Notes: generated by a model not told the origin, from the letters alone. Counted from the stretch's first letter, positions 10,650 to 22,260 are shown. The stretch: 64,000 bases of DNA from Rhabditoides inermis (GCA_963966185.1 CAWZYM010000066.1:186001-250000); one strand, 5' to 3'. Program-made: numbers and translations.

Positions 10650-10990
10650 CTAAAAAACTGAAAGTCCAAAAAATGCTGACAAAACAAAAATCGTTATCGC
10701 AGTCTATAACTGGCAGAACATTGTAGGACATGTAGCGGGTCCTGGTTCTTTGCGATAATCGCATAGTCGGTATGTTGGGCATAATGCCTGTCGTATTGTC
10801 AAAGGGTGACAATTCCTTGACTCGAAAGTAGTCAACACTTGAACTTAGCAGTCTGTATGCACAGGCAAACAGACTCCCGGGGGCACGACGTGGACGTGAG
10901 TGTTGACAATTTCTACCCCCAGTCTATAACTCCAATCTCTGGTCTGACAAATTGATGCGCTAACCACTAGGCAACAACGGCTCGGTCTTT
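10650..10990 (-). mobile_element. Decayed tRNA-headed (SINE-like) element
   Basis: The minus strand of about 10925-10985 reads gttgcctagtggttagcgca then tcaatttgtcagacc, an A-box-like start with an Asp-like GTC anticodon region. The same block occurs at 22185-22255. The distal parts also correspond: gctgacaaaacaaaaatcgt here and ctgacaaaaatcgtc at 22165. The B box is poor. Region 10991-11507 shows nothing I can name. Confidence 0.5.
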
Positions 10991-11507
10991 GAAGGAGAGG
11001 TGTACGGAATAATAACACGAGGTTGACATAATCAATGTTGATTTTGTGATTAAATTGAAACAAAATTAAAATTCTACTAATTAATATAGACGTAATATAA
11101 AATTAAATAGCATCTTGAAAATCAGGCAATCGGCGCTTCCTTCGCGGTGGTGGTACAAACTTGGCACGAGTTTCCAATGGGAATTTAGATACAAGCTTGG
11201 TCCCGCCATGGACCTAGAGACTTTTTTTTAATCGTTTTGACGTGAGACATCAGCTGTTCATTTTATTTTTACATTGCGTACTTCATTTCTACATTGCGTA
11301 CTAGTAAAATAATGAGTAAACTATCCAAACATGTCGAAGAAAGTATGATTGGATCTCATAACTCAGTCGATTGAACGCTGCAACTGAAAGAATTTAAAAC
11401 ATTACATAAACACTTTATCATTACTTGCATTGACAAAGCTTCTGGAAAATATGCGATAACTTGTAAGAAATTATACATAGAAGGTCTTAATAAAGAATTA
11501 GACGGTA

Positions 11508-11660
11508 TGGCAGCCATCTCGCCGCATATTTTCCAGACATCATTTCATCGCATTTAGCCGCGCTATCGGTCCGCGCAAGACTATTTGACCGCGCGAGTCG
11601 CGCGCTTTGCGGTCTGATTTTAGGGAAATGAAGGTGATTTGCAATTCTGATGAAGCAGAG
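11508..11660 (-). repeat. Inverted copy of the repeat at 1-155
   Basis: Reads as the reverse complement of 1-155 with a few substitutions (for example ggtccgcgcaagactatttgaccg). It confirms that the sequence at the window start is an interspersed repeat. Confidence 0.75.
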
Positions 11661-11739
11661 TTGCTCACCTTTTAGAGCTAATAACTCCTTCCGGAATTGA
11701 TGAATCTTTTCAATTTTCGGATATGTGGTGTGAATCCCC

Positions 11740-11942
11740 AGCCACGGCCCGGATAGTTGCACAGTCGACAGCGGCGGGCGCGCAGCCGCTCCGCGAACAC
11801 GCGACGTGCGAAATTACCAGCAAGCGCTAGAGCGCAATAATTTCTCGACTGAAATCGCTACGCGCCAATTCACTCGCGGCGCGGCCTGTGCGCGCGCCGC
11901 TCTCTCTGTGGGCGCGCTGTGCAACTATCCGAACCGTGCCAG
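11740..11942. mobile_element. GC-rich MITE-like inverted-repeat element
   Basis: A perfect 14-bp inverted terminal repeat GGATAGTTGCACAG (11751-11764) faces CTGTGCAACTATCC (11917-11930), with weaker similarity extending outward (ccacggccc / gaaccgtgcc). The interior is cgcg-rich and self-complementary in places. No ORF. The exact borders and target duplication were not resolved. From 11943 to 12501 I see no feature. Confidence 0.6.
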
Positions 11943-12501
11943 CCCCCATAGAACTCTAGATTTCGATTTTTGAATTTCGCTTTAGTTCTCTTATTATCGT
12001 TCGATAACCACGTTTTCGAGGCTGTTCAATAGGTAAAATCTAAAAAACTTAATAACTCACTTCATATCCATGCTACAGAACCCAGTTTGAGGGAGAAGAT
12101 ACTTTGATAGTGTCCGCACAGAACTCTAGTTTTCGATTTTTCAATTTCTCTCATTTTTGCCGTGTTTTTGGAGTAAAATTCCGATTTTTCTCCAATTTGC
12201 ATAAAAAGATCGTCATTTCGCCTCTGTCTGGCCGACCGCCGATAATTCGCGTACCGTGAAAATGGGGGTGATACCCTATACGCTGCTTGTCATTTTCGGA
12301 AATCACCACAGCTCTGCGCGGCTTGTTTTGATGTTTTTTTGTTTACGTCGATGTTGTATGATTCTTTTTAATAACATATTGACAATAATGGGATAGTTTG
12401 CACGTGGTTGATAGCGTGCGTCCAAACGCGTTGAGGTTGCGAAGAGATGTGTATCCGTGTGATGTGCAACATTTTGAAGACTATTGTTTTGTTTCGTTTA
12501 G

Positions 12502-15406
12502 ATGCCGACGGAGGGTGGTAGGCGAGGCCCCGATGCTCGTCTGGTCGCCTCGGAGCGGCCACCAGCCAAGCGTGTAGAGGAGAGAGAGGCGCGCCTCGGC
12601 GACCAGGCCAAGTCGGACCGCCCCGCCAGGCAGACTGCGGAGAAGCGGAACAAGCACGCGGTCGGTGTTAGAAGTAGACGGTTCGTGTCACGTTGTTTAT
12701 ATGGGATTATAGGCGTCGATTCTGGCAGAGTTCGACGTCCTCAGTAGAGCTTTGCTCATAGGAGCAGAACACGCGGAGCGGCTGAAGGTACGCACTCATT
12801 TATTGATTGATTTTTCACATTGACTTTTGAGGCCGATCTCAAGCGGGTTTCGACCGATGCTGTACAAGTACAGTCTGGCGAAAGAATGTCTTGGGAGACT
12901 CGCTACGGTCTCCAACAAGGACGTCATCTCCTTCGAGGTGCGCGTGCCAATATCTCATTGAGCTCACCGTCTTTGACTTGAGATGCTGCTTGAGCTGTCG
13001 AACGACGAGCAGGGCCTCCTGCTGTCTAAGCTCGCTGTCGCCAGGTCTGTCGACAACGACTACACACAGGTACGCGTACTTTTTGATTGTATGATTCTCA
13101 GCTTTTGGTTTCAGAGCAGCTCTGTCACTACTTGGTGCCCCTCCTCTCTCACCTACGAGTAGGTGTCGATGCGAGGGTGGTTGAGAGTGAGTTTCTATTT
13201 GCAGATGCTGAACGCGGTGTACGAGGTGGACATCCCTCTTGTGATAGTCGGACCGGAGAGCGTCCAGACTGCGTTGCGAGCGCTGCCCAAGTACAATGTG
13301 GGCAAAACAGTTGGATTGCCACTTAAATATAATAACACTTATGCTGTAGGTTCGGTGCTCGTTTGTGCGTGCGCCTATGCGTCCTCATCTCGACCCCAAC
13401 ACCCTCATGCCCACTGGCAGGTTAGTTCATTACTTTAATTCATTTTATTATGTATACGGTTGATGCCACGGTCGGGATTAATAATTAGTTTGAGGTGGAG
13501 TGGCCTGTCCGAGGGCGTGTTGCCTGCCTTGAGTGACGAGGCAATCGTGCAAGCTATGCTCAAGGAAGGGAAACTGGTTTGTTATCCTTTATTTTGTTTT
13601 TAAATCAGGCACCAGGTCTGATGATCACTGTTATAGGTGCTGCATGTAACTGAGCTGTCGAACATGGGCGGAACCGTCGACTTCTCTCTCTTGAACACTT
13701 TGATGCAGACGAGGAAGTCGGGGGAGAATGAGGAGACTGGCAGAGAAGGAGACTGGCAAGAGGAGACCCTCGACAGCAATCCAGCAAAACTTCTTGTAGA
13801 GGTACGCGAGATGAGAGAGAGGGAGGGGGATTATGATAACGGATAGATATGCAGGTTGTCGATGCGTCCCTCCATGCAGTGTCATTCAAGAACAGCAGCC
13901 GTTTAGTGCGAGTCAAGGTGATTGTTTGTTTGCTTGTTTCATTAAAAAAGGAGTATTGATTGTGTGGTTTAAGGAGCACGTGCGTTCGGTGCGCGCTTGT
14001 CAGTCGAGCGACACAGAGTTTGAAAGCAGACACAAGTGAGTGGATGAACCGTGTAACCTCTAATACTTGCCCATGTTTAGGTTCGCTCCAGTCGGAATGT
14101 GGATTTCTCTGCCCTGGCTGAGCAGCCTCATTCAGAAGTGGAGATTTGTCCAAATGCATGTGAGTAGTCGAGTCCCTTTCTGTTATTCCGTGATTGGTGA
14201 TTGTAGGTGGCGAAATTGCTGGTCGTATCGAAGGGTGAGGAGCACGTAGAGCTCACAATGAACGAGTTCGATGTGATCAGGAAGTGTGCAGAAGAACAGC
14301 GAGTCGGTAAGAGAAAGAGAGGGGGGGGGGGAGAAAGGAAGCATTTGGGTAAGAAAGTATTCAGTTGTCGTTGTGCCTCCATGCCGTTCTCCCCGTCTAG
14401 GAGTTGCTGTGTGTGTGGATGAGGTGAGGACATAGACTCGATACGTGTCGTGCTATGTGATTGCATTGTTTGTAGCTGCATCCTTCGCAAGCCGCGCTTT
14501 TTTACCCTGACGGAGTTGCGATTGAAGGTGTACCTGAGTGAGTTGGGGGACCATGTTCATTGATAGAGGCTGCTACCCGGTTACTCGATGTATTATTGAT
14601 TGAATAATTGTATTTGTCATACAGGACTCTCGCTCATCTATTCTGTCTGGCTCGACACGGAGCGACCGAGGAAGGAGTGTACAGGGCGCGCCGGTTCGGA
14701 GCGAGCCATCCGTGCTCTCAAGGTTGGCGGAGGAGAGAGAGAGAGGGGGGGAGGGGGGAGGGCAGGGTAGATCAATGTGGAACGACCAACTATCTAGAAG
14801 GGATTACTTTTAGGACGCGCTCTCTTCTGCGACCCCACCGGCCCCACCGGGTGCTTGTGGTGTGCACGTGACGACGGCCGTGGTGAGAAAGGGAGGGAGA
14901 TGAGGAGTGTTGGATGTGGATATAATGTGGTTGTTACAGTTGAAGAGGGAGCTGCGAGGTCTGGGAGTGATCACCGAGAGAGGGGCGCACAGTTCTACTC
15001 GAGTTGAATGCTGAGACGGAGCGAGGAGAAGTAAGTGGGCGTGGGGCGTGGGGGGAACACGGGTGGAATAGAGGTGGGTGAGTATTGTTTGCAGGCTCCT
15101 GGTGCCAGGCGATGGGAGTGTTTTGTGGGCAGTCTGCCGAGGAAGAACAGAAGCGTTCTGGTGGCCACTCTCCGTGAGCTGGAGTATGTGAGTGCGGATG
15201 GAAGCGTCATTGATAAGACGAATGTAGCTGATTCTATTGCAAACCCTATGTGCGATGAGAAGTTGTTAGTGTTTTTGGATAGTGTGAATTCTACTAGCGC
15301 AGTGTTAGTCGTCGCTAAGAATGAATGTAGACATTTTAATATATTGATATATTCCGTTTGCACTCAGCTCAACATTTCTCGTCAAAAACATTATGTTGTC
15401 CAGTAG
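12502..15406 (+). CDS. Unrecognised multi-exon protein, probable 3' frameshift
   Basis: Phase-consistent exons: 12502-12660, 12713-12787, about 12870-12937 (start uncertain), 12983-13069, 13117-13158, 13205-13309, 13350-13420, 13489-13576, 13637-13801, 13855-13917, 13974-14035, 14081-14159, 14207-14306, 14401-14423, about 14492-14537, 14625-14722, 14814-14882, 14940-15031, 15095-15406. The N-terminus is basic and disordered (MPTEGGRRGPDARL). The rest looks globular and alternates hydrophobic blocks (YEVDIPLVIVGPES, LLVVSKGEEHVELTMNEF, RLSLIYSVWLDTERPRKE). I do not recognise the family. In exon 14940-15031 the incoming frame stops at 15012-15014, yet the frame leading to the strong GAA|GTAAGT donor stays open (LLELNAETERGE) and joins APGARRWECFVGSLP. 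A one-base frameshift, real or assembly error, is likely near 14985. Two acceptors (13115 region, 14490) require less usual AG sites. Confidence 0.6.
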
Positions 15407-15484
15407 TTTTACAGTACCCTAAACGGTTAGAAGACAGTTAACATTTAATCTCACATTCACAGCTCCTATTCGAAAAGCAGTGAT

Positions 15485-15562
15485 CGCACCTAGCTAGCGT
15501 AGTGGTAACGCTCTCGCTTGTCAAGAATATATTCGCGGGTTCGACTCCCGCCGGTCACGCAA
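15485..15562 (+). pseudogene. tRNA-Asp-like SINE head in intergenic/intronic DNA
   Basis: Contains tagcgtagtggtaacgctct (A box), an anticodon-loop-like cttgtcaag (GTC, Asp-like) and cgggttcgactcccgcc (B box). It is followed by aaagttttgtcaatttg, which also follows the tRNA-like head at 21952-22020 read on the minus strand (gaaagtgttgtcaatttt). A shared downstream body argues for a SINE family rather than a tRNA gene. Confidence 0.6.
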
Positions 15563-15788
15563 AGTTTTGTCAATTTGAAAACCTCATTGAAAGGGCTCTG
15601 ATCTTTCTCTAACCACCCTAATGTCTCTCGTGAAAAGCGGGAAACTCATTTGCGAGCCCTTAATACTTGAGGTTGTGCGTTTCTCCGCTGTTAACAAGAT
15701 GACGACTCGCAACATAACCATCTGCATTGCGCAGTCACTCTTCCGGTACCATTTTCTTTTGTTCATTCTTTTCCCATTTTGTCAAGTA

Positions 15789-15968
15789 GCGGTCAGTCTC
15801 TTCAAACTACTTCGGATTGCCCTCGAACTACTCCCGATATGCTTTGCGGTATGCCTTCCGATTTGCCTTCGAATTACTTCAAACGACTCCAAACGACTTC
15901 GAATTACTTGCGATAGCCTTGCAACGCCTTCGAACTACTTCGGATATGTATTCGAAGAGACTGACCGC
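15789..15968. mobile_element. 180-bp MITE with 15-bp TIR and internal short repeats
   Basis: Perfect inverted termini GCGGTCAGTCTCTTC (15789-15803) and GAAGAGACTGACCGC (15954-15968). The interior is a string of degenerate 10-12-bp units (cttcgaactact / atgccttcc). A partial relative with the same left terminus occurs at 22017-22160. No ORF of its own. Confidence 0.75.
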
Positions 15969-16086
15969 ACCTTCATTGTTCAGTTTATCGTATGTGGTCA
16001 TTTCTGCCAAATAAAATGTACTGTTTGCTACCTGAATCGATATGTATGTAGTTGTTGAGTGCGTATTGTGTGTGAATGTTTGAGGC

Positions 16087-17366
16087 ATGCGGAAGGACGA
16101 GATGCGAAGGAGGAGCTGGCCGCAGCGGCAGTCGACGCCCATCTCCTACAACTACTTCTCTCTCCACCACACCACGTGAGCGTACATTAGTCTTTCTAAC
16201 TAATCTATGTTATTGATATTGATGGATGTTGCAGGGATGTGCTGGATGCGTACGTGGCTATTGAGAAGCGCGAGAAGGTTAGTGGAGGGTGGGAGGGGAG
16301 GGGGGAGCTTGGTTGATGTGAATCATATAGGCGGCAGAGTGCACTCTCGATACACTCGCCCACACAACGCGGCGCCGCATTCGTGAGAGCGAAAAAGAGC
16401 TCACGGTGGTCAGTTAGTTATGGTATTGATCGTTTGTTGTTATACTTTTTGCGTTTTGTTGTTTAGTTATGTATTGAATGAGCATAATTTGTAGGATGTC
16501 GGAGCGCGGTACTGTCTGGTGCGTTCCCTCGAGCATGGCTCGTTCGGAGAGGTGAGTGTTCTTGATTTTGATATCATATTTGTCGATTCAGAGTTGGCTC
16601 GCTTGTCACTCTCTCGTGGGGTGTGATGTTGTCCTCCGGATGACGTCGTCAGCAAGTGATGTGGGTAGGGATCGGAGAGGGGGAGTGAGTGAGTGAGAGT
16701 GGAGTGAGAGAGAGAGAGGAGTGAGGGAAAAGGGGGACTGTGGGGTGATGAGTGACAGTTTTAGGCGTGTGTGTCGGAGGTGGAGAGAGTGGTGTCTCTG
16801 ATGGCCTCTGTGCCCACCCACCCCCACCTCGTCCGTCTGCTGGAGCTCCTCCCGATTCACACACCCATTCTCGTCTACGAGGCGAGTCCCCAGTCGTCGT
16901 TGTATCCATCCGTCTCACTCTATCCGTTGCAGTTTGTTGCGGGGGGCAGTGTGGGCGCGGTGGTGGAGAAGGCTGTGAGGGAGACTGGGCGTCGCTTGTC
17001 CACTCGTCTCGCGTGTCGCGTCATCGCCGGAGTCCTGGCCGCACTCCACCACCTCCACAAACACCACATCGTCCACACAGCAGTCAATCCGGTCAGTGGG
17101 GATGCGGGACGTTAGCGATAGTAGTGACAGAGGATGCTAGTCCATTGTAACGTGTGCTTATGACGGTTATGCTTTATGAAAATTTATTGTGTGTATGAAT
17201 GTTTATTGTGTGCATGTGTGTTTAGAATACTGTGCTGGTGACGGTAGACTACACTGCCAAGCTGGGCGGGTGGAGTACGATATGCGAGGTAGATGACCGG
17301 GGAGAGGTGCAAGCTGTTCCCACCAGCCACACCGACTACACTGCTCCCGAAACAGATGTGAGTGAG

Positions 17367-17439
<73 letters not shown>

Positions 17440-19592
17440 GAGGGGGGGGGAGAGAGCGAAGAGAGGGTTGTATGTGTTAATGGATTCAGACATCGGAGCG
17501 CTACGATGGATACTCGGCTGACGCGTGGTCTGCTGGCGCTGTCTTCTATTACGTCATCAACGGATGCGCTCCGATGAAGGGAGGAGATGAGGTGGCGAGG
17601 CAATTGGAGGTGGGTTGTGCGAGTGTGCGGAATGATACTTATATGGAATACTAGGGTCTGCGGTTGAAGAGGGATGTCGAGGAGACTGGAGTGGGGCGCG
17701 CACTCCGCCGATTGCTGAACGTACGACATGAAGACGCATTGAGGCTGCATTGGAGACAACAACTGCTTCTTCCAGGTCGATCCTATGAGGCGTGCGAGTG
17801 TGGGCAGGGCCAAGACGTACTCGTGCTTCGTGGATTCGAATGCGACGGCAACGGAAGAGGGACTGGTGAGTGGGTGTGGGTGGGGAGAGGGATTGGAACG
17901 AGAAGAGAGAGGAGAGAGGGAGACGGGGGAGTGGTAGGATGACGTAGCCATGTCTAGAGTGACCGAGACGACGCCGTCACACAGCTCGCTACCTGGCTTT
18001 TCCCTCATCTACCCACTCACACTGCCGTCCACAACGTGAACAAGGAGCTGAAGGTTGGTGGGGAGAGTGTAGGGGTGTTGGTGATTGTGTGATTGTGTGT
18101 GTTGAGGTCGATCCGAGGGGCTTCTTGTCCAGCACGGTTACTCTCCTGTCCGCGAAGATCGAGAAGGGAGGCTCGTGCGACCTGCCTCCGCTCGTTCGTG
18201 TCACCGACGTGAGTCATCGTTCCGCCCACTTTTCCATCTAGCCACACAGTCATACAACTCTACCCTTTTGTATGAAGATTAGCGCGTTGTAACTTGTAAC
18301 AGTCCTGTGCTCTTTTTTAAATTAAAAATCGTTTTTTTATGTTTTTGGTTGGATGTATGAAATGTATCCGCTTTCAGGCCATCCTGCAGTTTGGGTGCGT
18401 CGACCTAGATGCAAACGGACACCCCTTCTATGACGAACTGCGAGTCACGGCCAGTCATTTTGTTGTCATTATAATGTTCTTGTTATCCCCGTTTTATTAC
18501 TCACCTGTGCTTTTCAGGCGCCGTCCTCACTCAGCCTGAGACTGTTTCTGGGAGACCGGATGGCAGAGGCGGAGGAGGCGGGAGACAGGGAGGAGTTGGA
18601 TCACGCGATGCGGGCCCTCGCGCCATCCACCCGTCGCGGCCAGAAGATGCACAGCGAGCAGACCAAGTGCAAGTGGACGGTGAGTGTCGTGTGAGGGTGG
18701 TGGATGGATGGGGTATTTCGGGCGTGTCAGATGACGACTGCCGATCGACGGCGCGAGGCGCAGCACGGCCGGCCGGGTGTGCGCACCCTGCTCAAGCGCT
18801 TCGTCGAGCGGCGGCTGGGAGATGCTCACCCGTCGGAGGTGCTGCCCGAGTGCGCGGTGCAGCAGGCAGACCACTTCAACCACCCCAAGCACATTCCCCT
18901 CAAGCGACTGGGTGCGAGCGGAGTGGCCGAGGTGAGTGAGGGACGGCGAGCCTCGATCATGCTCTCATCTCATTGCAGCGCATGTGGTGGTGGGTGTGGC
19001 GGCGGTGTCGCGGACAGCCTCGCAAGGCCACCCAAGAGGTCAGTCATCCTCCCCCCCCCCCATCACTCCGCTCCCCTCCCCTCAACGATAGTGTTCAGGA
19101 GATGGTGCGTGTCAAGAAGCTGCCCACGTGTGCGAAGGCGGACGATGTGGTGCGCAAGCTGCACCGCGCCTTCCTGGCACACAACCTCTGTCACATTGTG
19201 CACTGCGAGTGAGTGGGAGGGGGAGGGAGAGGGAGTAGGTGTGCGGTTGTAGGTGGACGAGCGAGGCTCGTCGTCGGCTGCGCAACGGCAAGTGGCTGGT
19301 GGTGCGTCTGCGTGTCGTGCGGGTCGGGGGTGGCGTATTCGGAGTGCTGGCAGAGAGGCGAGTCGAGGGGAGGCGAGAAGCGACGAGTCGGGTATTGCAG
19401 GCTCGGAGTCGACCAGTCGATGCGGGACCACATCGCCCTCTCGTGATGCCTCTTCTCCTCTATCTTCTTACCATCCACATACCCGCTGCACACATACTCT
19501 GTTTTGGATTGATTCATACCGTTTTGCTCATTTCGTTGATTGCGCGTAACATAGATATTGTGTACCTAAATATCTTAGATATTGTGTTTTGA
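16087..19592 (+). CDS. Pseudokinase (protein-kinase fold) with long C-terminal region
   Basis: Exons with matching phases: 16087-16175, 16235-16277, 16331-16408, 16495-16551, 16592-16660, 16765-16881, 16933-17091, 17226-17357, 17490-17609, 17655-17720, 17776-17865, 17958-18053, 18107-18208, 18378-18443, 18518-18679, 18731-18931, 18979-19038, 19099-19208, 19253 on. The end is either near 19446 after one more intron or at 19592. A kinase domain spans about residues 78-340: glycine loop LEHGSFGE (82-89), VVLR in place of VAIK (Lys to Arg near 105), HPHLVRLLE, ILVYEFVAGGS, IVHTAVNP in place of HRDxxxxN (near 199), LGGW in place of DFG (near 217-220), YTAPE, then DAWSAGAVFYY. Loss of all three catalytic motifs predicts no phosphotransfer. 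The intron after 16881 is GC-AG. The ~300-residue C-terminal part (Arg/His rich, WWWVWRR) is unrecognised. Subfamily not identified. Confidence 0.78.
17364..17445 (+). repeat. (GA)n microsatellite in pseudokinase intron
   Basis: An uninterrupted GA run starting seven bases after the GTGAGTG donor at 17358, inside the intron 17358-17489. Confidence 0.95.
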
Positions 19593-19888
19593 AGATTTGT
19601 TTATTACTAACATATGATTATGATACAAATGATATTTATTGTCCGACAATGCATGATGATTAACTTAATAAATAGTTATGCGACAATTTCTGTGCATGAA
19701 ATATGTACTAGAGTTCCTGCAGCACCTCAGTTAGTCGAAAGATGTACCTGGAAAAATGTTCGAAACAAAGCGCTGATGATTAGTTCTACTCACTCGAATA
19801 AGTGGTCCATTCATCTTTCCTGTAATCTCTCATCTGATGGTGCCCTCCGGTGAAAATGCAACAGTCACTGCAACATTGTTTAGTAGAA

Positions 19889-19930
<42 letters not shown>

Positions 19931-19934
19931 GGCG

Positions 19935-20697
19935 GCAGGATTCGTAGCAGCGACTCCGAAACGGTATGCGTACGCTGTCGCCACTAGACAAAGTGGTATC
20001 GTTCTTTGCAAAGCATTTGTGACATATTACCGCTGTAAGCTGGAGTACTGTACTGAGCTCTGGAATCCCTCCGATGTGCGCTCAGTGAATCTTATTGAGG
20101 GCGTTCAACGGTACTTCACCAGACGAATCTGCCAAAGAAATGGCATTTTCAATCTAGGATACTCTGCCAGACTCTGCCTGCTAGGCTTGGAGACTCTCGA
20201 GTCACGACGAGCAGTCAATGATATTGCCTACATACATAAAATTGTACACGGTCGCACCGTCATTGATTCATCTGCCATCTATAATATCATTTCCACATCA
20301 TCGAGACACTCTCACTGCCACCGTATCGTACCCTCTTTTGATCCGTCTGTTAGAACGCAGACATTCATTCATCGCAAGTTTCGAATATGGAATTCCTTAC
20401 CATCTAACATTATAGCTATCAGAGACACCGGTTCTTTTAAAGAGGAGGTTAGAAAATGCATGATTGAACCATCTCGCATCCGCGCTTCCTGATCGATACG
20501 GGCACGGGCTCCCCAGTACTTATATGCAACAGAACACATTCATTTCATATACATATGTTTGTTGTATTGTTCCATACGCATTTGTATCTGTTTTACTATT
20601 CTTTGATTTGATTTTAATCAAAATACGTTGCACCACTTATTACAGCCACATATTTTGTCCCCATATGTTTCCTGAATACGCAATGATAAACAATTAA
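19935..20697 (+). mobile_element. 5'-truncated LINE, CR1/jockey-like reverse transcriptase C-terminus
   Basis: The plus frame reads CKLEYCTELWNP, NLIEGVQRYFTRRICQ, RLCLLGLETLESRRAVNDIA, then FRIWNSLPSNI before the stop at about 20492. These are the thumb and C-terminal motifs of CR1/jockey-clade LINE reverse transcriptases. The same blocks recur in the copy at 41.38-41.60 kb (CKLEYCTELWNPQDVGSVNL), so both belong to one or closely related families. Only the 3' fifth of the element is present. An AT-rich tail follows to about 20.7 kb, ending in aaattaaattaaat. Confidence 0.85.
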
Positions 20698-20699
20698 AT

Positions 20700-21470
20700 T
20701 AAATTAAATGGGAGACGCTGCGCACAACAGCGCACACGCTTTAGCCCAAAAACACTTTTGAAACACAATAACACAATATGTATGGTCGCTCAGGAAAAGG
20801 TGATACCTGCATCGGCATGGCGTGTCCTACGTACATTACGTACGGATCAGTGAGTGTGAATCTAAACACTTACGTAAGATAAGATGCGTTCAATATGGCG
20901 CCTATTCTGCTCATTGTTGAAACCGGAGTATGACTTTAGAAGATGCACTGCATACTCATTGTTCAAGTCGTCTGTGCTATAATTCACTGGCTTTTTTTCT
21001 CTCTCCCTCCTATTAGTAAGTGTAGTGGAGGGAGCAACGACGATCGAAGATAGTAGGATAGTAGGGGCGAGGGAGGGAGATGAGAGCCAGCCAGCGGAGA
21101 ACCTGGCGAGACGTCGCGCTGTCAGCATACGCATCATTTCTCACCATACTTCTGTTGCCAAGCTGTTAATCCTACTCCTTAATAAAGCGCTAACGTGGTG
21201 TGTGTATGTCCAGACTCTCCTGTCGCGCCAAAGGGTCAGAGGTCCCAACCACCTATACCAATGAACACCTCAAGGGTTGAGGATCATGTCGCAGTGGGTT
21301 ACGGTATCCAACAGTAATCCTACAGTACACTACAGTAAGAAAAATCAATATTCTAAGCCGTTTTTTTTACTGTTTTTCTGTTACTCTCGAGTTGCCTGTT
21401 GTCGTAATCAACTTTTTGGAACTTTCCAGAAGCTTCTACGGAAGAAAACCAGGTGAGCGTGCTAGAGATT
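20700..21470. other. Intergenic, no supported gene
   Basis: Only short ORFs are present. A possible exon-like stretch around 21030-21130 on either strand lacks supporting motifs. Several tacagta/tactgta motifs lie at 21300-21345. Confidence 0.4.
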
Positions 21471-21609
21471 CTCCGGGCTGCTCCGCAGCCCTCCGAGGCT
21501 GGCCCGCAGGGCCAAGGAGTCCCCCCGGCCGGAGTTATCAGAGAGCAAGTTCGTCTTTTGAAGACTGGCCCTGAGGTCAAGCCTCGGAGGGCTGCGGAGC
21601 AGCCCGGAG
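21471..21609. repeat. Perfect 30-bp inverted repeat (hairpin)
   Basis: 21471-21500 (ctccgggctgctccgcagcc...) is exactly reverse-complementary to 21580-21609, separated by 79 bp that contain a second weaker palindrome (ggcccgcagggcc). It could be a small foldback element or a structured RNA. The strong G+C and exact pairing distinguish it from the surroundings. Confidence 0.8.
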
Positions 21610-21619
21610 AGGCTGGTTG

Positions 21620-22020
21620 GCTAAAGAGGGAAATGCGAACGATAATAGATAATTGGCGAATGTTATGACATAGCACGAATTGACGAACGAACGGGGAGAA
21701 AGAGAGAATGGGGGCGGCCTCGCCACCGAGAGCCGCCTCCCAGCCGCTCCCACCCCCGGTATCGATCGCGTCTACTGTGGACTACGGTAGCTACAGTACC
21801 CCTTCCCGGCTGTGGAGGTAGGTGCGCGGCAGTAGCGGTTGCAGGGGCGGGGCAGGCAACGATACTACTGCTCCGACCAGGCAGCAGTAGTATCTGAACC
21901 GCTAGCAGAGGGCGAGAGACGAATGGTGTTTAAAATTGACAACACTTTCGGTGGGTACCCGAGATCGAACCCGCGGACCGCTGCTCGCTAAACGAGAGCG
22001 TTACCACTACGCATAAGCAG
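21620..22020 (-). repeat. Interspersed repeat copy carrying the empty site of the 9.7-kb foldback; tRNA-like head at its right end
   Basis: 21625-21668 matches 9645-9687 plus 10220-10240 as one uninterrupted sequence. 21690-21900 matches 10240-10475. At the right end, the minus strand of 21952-22020 is tRNA-like (atgcgtagtggtaacgctct, then ccgcgggttcgatctcgg), so the whole repeat may be a tRNA-headed element read from right to left. The anticodon loop (cgtttagcg) is degenerate, so it is not a functional tRNA. Confidence 0.75.
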
Positions 22021-22260
22021 CGGTCAGTCTCTTCAAACTACTGCCAAAATGCCTCCCAACTACCTCCGAAATGCCTTGCAAAACGCCTTCCAACTTGCCT
22101 TGCAACTACTCCCAACTACCCCCGAAATGCTCCGAAACTACTTGCGAATGCCCTCCAAAAAATACTGACAAAAATCGTCATCACGGACTCAACTCCAACC
22201 TCTGGTCTGACAAATTGATGCGCTAACCACTAGGCCACAACGGCTCGATCTTTGACCGCC
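22017..22260. mobile_element. Partial MITE joined to a tRNA-headed SINE-like copy
   Basis: 22017-22160 starts gcggtcagtctcttcaaact like the MITE at 15789 but lacks its right terminus. It runs into sequence shared with 10670-10990, ending in a minus-strand tRNA-like block (22185-22255, ggcctagtggttagcgcatc). Two families have therefore been fused or truncated here. Confidence 0.6.

Noticed and set aside
20862..21264. ORFs at 20.86-21.26 kb as a gene
   Set aside because: No splice chain, no recognisable motif, and both strands are equally open.
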